DNA from: JAWLBW01 sp041687475 | GTDB taxonomy: Bacteria; J088; JAWLBW01 | Direction: 5' to 3' | Length of the DNA stretch: 15,169 bases | Assembly: GCA_041687475.1 (NCBI GenBank) | Contig: JAWLBW010000091.1 | Span: 1-15,169 of the forward strand | Shown here: positions 11,698 to 15,169 of the stretch, in pieces | How positions within the stretch are numbered: position 1 is the stretch's first letter | Layout of the letters: each line of letters begins with the position of its first letter | Notes under the pieces: generated by a model | Seen by the model: the letters and a program-made list of their open reading frames with translations, nothing else | The model's database searches: none | Told to the model about the DNA's origin: nothing | Program-made: the position numbers and the translations under genes

Positions 11698-13806
11698 TCA
11701 GCTGGGGGAGGTCTCGAGCAGAACGAGTTCGCCGTGTTCGGCCCTCCACAACAATTCGCACAGCTGTTCGAGCGCGCGCGTATGGCGGTAGCGGAATATC
11801 GCGTAGGGTAGGCCCAAGCCGAGCGCCACGGCCTGGTGTTTACGGTCGCCTTCGAAGTACGTGGCCCTTAGCAACCCATGCATTTCTTCAGGCAGTTGGG
11901 TAATCGCATGGGCCAGCACTTCTTCGAGCACGCGTGGGGCGTCGAAACCCGCATCCTTGCCGGCCGCTTCGATAACCACACGGCTGCGGGCGAGGGCGTT
12001 GTTCGACAACGCGATGCGGTTTCCCAAGGCTCGCAGCGCTCGGCGTACCTGTTTGTCGAAATCGTCGCGATTCAGCAGCAGTGCGGGAACGGCGTCTTCA
12101 CGGGGCATAGCGCCCTCTTCGCCGGTATGCAGGCTGGCCATGGCATCGAGCCAGGCGCGTCGCGACTGCCGGCGCCAATTATAGCCGATCCACCCGAAAT
12201 CCTGTCCACGCGCCGATACCTCGGCCAGGAGCCGCACACGAAAGGCGCCCGTTGTGGGCAACCACTTTCCGTGTTCGCGAAAACAGGAAACCACGAAGGC
12301 GCAGCCGCTCTCCAGATTCCACGATGATAGCAGCATGAAGATCGTCATCTGCACCGGACCCGGTTGCTGCAGTCCGCCGGTGAGCCCCCAGTAGCGAGCG
12401 ACTCGCATGGTTTCGGCAGGCCGGAGCCCACCGTCGGCGTCGATGTGGGCGCGAAGGCGCGCCGTCACTTCGTCGGCAATGTCCGGTGTTTGCGGATACA
12501 TGGCCGTTCCGATGTCGACAAGGTATCCGCACGGCATTCCGTCGCGATCGCGAACGACCCAGGTTCCGGTTTCAGGTCGGGCGATCCACTGCGCGGCCAC
12601 GGCTCGTGCTTCGGCTCCTTCGGCGGCGGCAATACAGTCGAGTACCCACGGATGGTCGCCGTCGCGGGCGCGGTCGATATAATAACCTTCGTCGGAAACA
12701 TCGCCGAAGAGCGCCTGCGCCATGGGCGCGTCGCGATGAAGAAAAAGCGCGTGGGCCAGCAGCTCGTTCCGGTCTGCCGCCGCAGGGTCGAGAAGGCGTT
12801 CGGTATAGTAGGCCCAGCCACGCGTAACGGTTGCCTGATACCCGTCCATGCTTCTGGCCTTGAAGTCGCGCACAACGACTTCCCGCACCAGGTCGTGGGG
12901 AATGAGTCCCCGCACGGTAGTCTCGACAAAAGACAGCCCGGCAAGCCATTCGTAGTAAGGGCGGGCATCGTCGACCGGCAGCATCGCTGCAAGCAGGTCT
13001 TCGTGAAGCACGCGCGAAAGGCTGAGTATGCGCAGGGCCTGCCGATGCGTATCGGTGGGCGGGTGCTCGAGAAGTTGATCGACCAGTTGCTCGACCAGTA
13101 CCTGGGGAAGTCCGTTTTCGAATGATAGCTCGCCTTCGCTCGACGCCGCCTGGGGCTCACCGGCCCGTGACGCCCCCGAGTGATGAAGGTGCGCAATCAG
13201 CGATAGCACGAGCGGGCTTCCGTAGCTTACCTCGGCAATACGGCTCCATCGTTCTTGGGGAATGCCCTGGTTGGCAAGAAACGCGTGAACGTCGGCGGTG
13301 TTGAAGAAGCCCAGGGCCAACTCCTCCGAAATTCCCTGCCAGGCAATATCCGAGCGCCATCGAGGTGAATGCAGGCGGCGTCCGGCCGTAACGACGCGCA
13401 CGTCGGTGCTCAGGCGCGGCAGGAATTCGTCGAGCAGCCAGCTTTCCAGCGGCCCCATCAGTTCGAAGGTGTCGACCGCCAGCACCGTCGGCACGGCGTT
13501 CAGCTCGTCGATGGCCGGTTGTTCGGGTGATAGCCGGAGCGCACGTGAGAGGCTTTTGAGAAAGCTCGCGGGCGTGCCGTCGGTATGCCGGGCGTCGAGT
13601 CGAACGGCGCGCAGGCCCTCTTCGCCCGCGAGCCGCAGGAAGCGGTAAAGAAGCGTGGTTTTACCGGTACCGCCGGGGGCCAGAATGTGCAGGACACGTC
13701 GACCTTCGGGGTTTCGAAGAAGGGCGAGAAATCGGTCTTGCTCGGCGGTACGACCTACGAAGGCTTCGTCGCGTAAACGCGCGAGTCTGTGGGCATACGT
13801 TTCCAT
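11698..13806 (-). CDS. STAND-type ATPase with GNAT-like and sigma-region-4-like parts
   Basis: A 702-residue cytoplasmic regulator-like protein. Residues ~15-270 form an AAA/STAND NTPase: FVGRTAEQDRFLALL, Walker A GGTGKTT (45-51), Walker B-like VLAVDTFE (108-115), and SYGSPLVLSLIAHL (~194-207), the GxP-type motif. A winged-helix-like part follows (~255-335, with IPHDLVREVVVRDF). Residues ~375-545 resemble a GNAT acetyltransferase fold (DRARDGDHPWVLDCI, TWVVRDRDGMPCGYLVDI). The C-terminus (~632-688) follows sigma-70 region 4: ITQLPEEMHGLLRATYFEG then LGLPYAIFRYRHTRALEQL. I recall similar architectures in actinobacterial ATP-binding proteins. It likely senses a signal and binds DNA, but no target is evident. 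The ATG at 13806 is preferred; a TTG at 13860 would add 18 unlikely residues. It follows recG on the same strand after ~200 bases. Confidence 0.8.
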   Translation of the reverse strand: METYAHRLARLRDEAFVGRTAEQDRFLALLRNPEGRRVLHILAPGGTGKTTLLYRFLRLAGEEGLRAVRLDARHTDGTPASFLKSLSRALRLSPEQPAIDELNAVPTVLAVDTFELMGPLESWLLDEFLPRLSTDVRVVTAGRRLHSPRWRSDIAWQGISEELALGFFNTADVHAFLANQGIPQERWSRIAEVSYGSPLVLSLIAHLHHSGASRAGEPQAASSEGELSFENGLPQVLVEQLVDQLLEHPPTDTHRQALRILSLSRVLHEDLLAAMLPVDDARPYYEWLAGLSFVETTVRGLIPHDLVREVVVRDFKARSMDGYQATVTRGWAYYTERLLDPAAADRNELLAHALFLHRDAPMAQALFGDVSDEGYYIDRARDGDHPWVLDCIAAAEGAEARAVAAQWIARPETGTWVVRDRDGMPCGYLVDIGTAMYPQTPDIADEVTARLRAHIDADGGLRPAETMRVARYWGLTGGLQQPGPVQMTIFMLLSSWNLESGCAFVVSCFREHGKWLPTTGAFRVRLLAEVSARGQDFGWIGYNWRRQSRRAWLDAMASLHTGEEGAMPREDAVPALLLNRDDFDKQVRRALRALGNRIALSNNALARSRVVIEAAGKDAGFDAPRVLEEVLAHAITQLPEEMHGLLRATYFEGDRKHQAVALGLGLPYAIFRYRHTRALEQLCELLWRAEHGELVLLETSPS

Positions 13807-13920
13807 GGAACAGAAATCATACCGACAACGCGCAGGTATCTCAAGAAACCTGCACGGCAAGGGTAGATTCGGTACTGCATACGGCTGCGGTCTGCATTCC
13901 GTGGGCCTGTGCGCAGGGTG

Positions 13921-13950
13921 AGAAGACGCCGGTCGGCTGCCGGTGGCGTC
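13921..13950 (-). terminator. Possible terminator after recG
   Basis: GACGCC (13925-13930) and GGCGTC (13945-13950) are inverted repeats, with further pairing of CCGG blocks inside. On the - strand the stem is followed only by TTCT, so it is a weak terminator. It lies 55 bases past the recG stop, in the ~200-base gap before the STAND gene, where no other gene is evident. Confidence 0.35.
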
Positions 13951-14004
13951 GTCAGGTGATCGGCGAAATGAACAACCGCCGAAATTCGAGTCACGGCAAG
14001 GAGG

Positions 14005-15169
14005 TCATCCGGCCGTGATGCGCAGGCGTCCCTGCCAGGTTTCTTCAAGCAGGGTGCGTATGTCGGCATGCGCCGGCTGTGACAGGTCGGCGTCGTCGGC
14101 CAGCAATTCTTCGGCCGCCGTGCGCGCTTCGGAGAGAATGCGGGTATCGCGAATGGGATTGGCGATATGGAGCGAAGGCAGGCCGCTCTGGCGGGTACCC
14201 AGCAGATCGCCCGCGCCGCGAATTTCCAGATCGGCCTCGGCAATACGAAAACCGTCGTTGGTCTCGGTCATGATGCGCAGTCTTGCACCCGCGTCTCCGC
14301 CAAGGCCCCTTTCGGTGCGCAGATAGCAGTAGCTGCGAGCGCTGCCGCGCCCCACGCGGCCGCGCAGCTGATGCAACTGCGAAAGACCGAAGCGTTCGGC
14401 ATGCTCGATGACCATGAGTGTGGCGTTGGGCACGTCGACACCGACTTCGATGACGGTGGTCGAAACGAGAATGCCGGTCTCGCCCCGCGCGAAACGGCCC
14501 ATGACCTCATCCTTGTCGGCCGAATTCATGCGACCGTGCAAGACCTCGACCCTGGTCTGGGGCAGGGCGGCCTGCAGCAGTTCAGCGGCCCGGGTGGCGT
14601 CCTTGAGGTCGATCTTTTCGCTTTCCTCGATCAGGGGAAAGACCCAATATATCTGCCTTCCTTCGGCAAGCTGCTCCTTCACGCGCGCCATGAGGGCCTT
14701 GCGATCGAGGTCGGACATGACCAGTTGCGTGTCGACCGGCGTGCGACCGGGCGGCAGCTCGTCAATGACCGACACATCGAGATCGCCGTACAGCGTCATG
14801 GCCAGCGTGCGGGGAATGGGGGTGGCCGTCATGACCAGCACATGCGGCGCGCCGCCTTCTTCTCCCGCGGTGGCCAGCCTGGCGCGCTGGCCCACGCCGA
14901 AGCGATGTTGTTCGTCGATGATGGCGAGAGCCAGCCGCGAAAACCCCACAGTGGGCTCGATGAGCGCGTGCGTGCCGATGACCAGGAGCCTGTCGCCTGC
15001 CTGCAGGCGTTCTTTCAAGGCCCTGCGCTCCGCCTGGCGTGTCGATCCGGTGAGCAGGGCGACCTCATACCCGAGCGGTTGCAGAAATTTCTCGGCGTTA
15101 CGGGCATGCTGTTCGGCCAGTAGTTCGGTGGGGGCCATCAGGGCGGCCTGTTTGCCCGCGTCGAGCACG
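14005..15169 (-). CDS. recG: ATP-dependent DNA helicase RecG, C-terminal part (partial)
   Basis: RecG remodels stalled replication forks and branch-migrates Holliday junctions. The window holds the last ~388 residues; the N-terminal wedge domain and Walker A lie beyond the right edge. Visible motifs in order: motif Ia APTELLAEQH, a TGS turn, motif II DEQHRFGVGQR, motif III TATPIPRTLAMTLYGDLD, the RecG-typical VIDELPPGRTPV, WVFPLIEESEKIDL, VLHGRMNSADKDEVM, motif V STTVIEVGVDVPNA, motif VI HQLRGRVGRG, and the C-terminal GDLLGTRQSGLPSLHIAN. All key residues seem intact. Full-length RecG is about 690 residues, so a little over half is present. The frame is open to the last base of the window. Confidence 0.96.
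   Translation of the reverse strand, partial: VLDAGKQAALMAPTELLAEQHARNAEKFLQPLGYEVALLTGSTRQAERRALKERLQAGDRLLVIGTHALIEPTVGFSRLALAIIDEQHRFGVGQRARLATAGEEGGAPHVLVMTATPIPRTLAMTLYGDLDVSVIDELPPGRTPVDTQLVMSDLDRKALMARVKEQLAEGRQIYWVFPLIEESEKIDLKDATRAAELLQAALPQTRVEVLHGRMNSADKDEVMGRFARGETGILVSTTVIEVGVDVPNATLMVIEHAERFGLSQLHQLRGRVGRGSARSYCYLRTERGLGGDAGARLRIMTETNDGFRIAEADLEIRGAGDLLGTRQSGLPSLHIANPIRDTRILSEARTAAEELLADDADLSQPAHADIRTLLEETWQGRLRITAG

Noticed and set aside
12364..13125. A 253-codon + strand frame inside the STAND ATPase gene
   Set aside because: It is the complement of a strongly supported coding frame; GC-rich codons leave long antisense frames open.
14167..15123. A 318-codon + strand frame opposite recG
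   Set aside because: The recG frame carries all the helicase motifs; this is an antisense shadow.

Overview
The window is 15,169 bases of GC-rich, densely coded bacterial chromosome, probably from a Gram-negative organism. Two proteins carry lipoprotein signal peptides with lipoboxes, and the gene set (YaeQ, YedA-type exporter, SOUL heme-binding protein, PhnA/YjdM, RecG, DUF4442 thioesterase, acyl-CoA dehydrogenase) is typical of free-living heterotrophs. I cannot fix the phylum from sequence alone. A run of ten N at 2149-2158 shows this is a scaffold from a draft or metagenomic assembly. There are no tRNA or rRNA genes, transposases, CRISPR arrays or phage genes.

Layout. Left end, + strand: the 3' end of an unknown gene with a C-terminal membrane segment (3-410), a small Rieske ferredoxin (512-850) and a two-TM zinc-ribbon protein (905-1207). 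This last gene is bracketed by two heptamer repeat arrays. The downstream array (1199-1266) is an inverted heptamer hairpin lying between convergent genes. Next, on the - strand, is an acyl-CoA dehydrogenase (1274-2500) with the assembly gap inside it. A divergent region with a palindrome, a candidate promoter and a strong 5'-UTR hairpin separates it from yaeQ (+, 2732-3277).

Middle: three - strand genes, namely an unnamed all-helical protein (3296-3784), a YedA-like DMT exporter (3905-4816, followed by a convincing rho-independent terminator) and a beta-propeller (NHL) lipoprotein (4912-6522). Diverging from these is a compact + strand group: a polytopic membrane protein with an HEAGH metalloprotease-like motif (6774-7271), yjdM (7293-7637) and a hotdog thioesterase of DUF4442 type (7641-8108). 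The gaps are 21 and 3 nt, so this looks like an operon. A SOUL heme-binding gene (8259-8834) and a second lipoprotein (9011-10279) lie on the - strand.

Right part: a sparse 530-base stretch holding one possible small ORF (10479-10643, -), a small three-TM protein (10811-11173, +), and an STAS/SpoIIAA-like gene broken by one extra base (11239-11632, +). A large STAND-type ATPase follows (11698-13806, -), with a GNAT-like middle part and a sigma-70-region-4-like C-terminus. The window closes with the C-terminal half of recG (14005-15169, -).

No obvious multi-gene defence or biosynthetic system is present. The most unusual items are the inverted heptamer array, the multidomain STAND protein, the uncharacterised HEAGH membrane protein in an operon with yjdM, and the frameshifted STAS-like gene. 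Functional calls come from recognising family motifs by eye; no database search was run.
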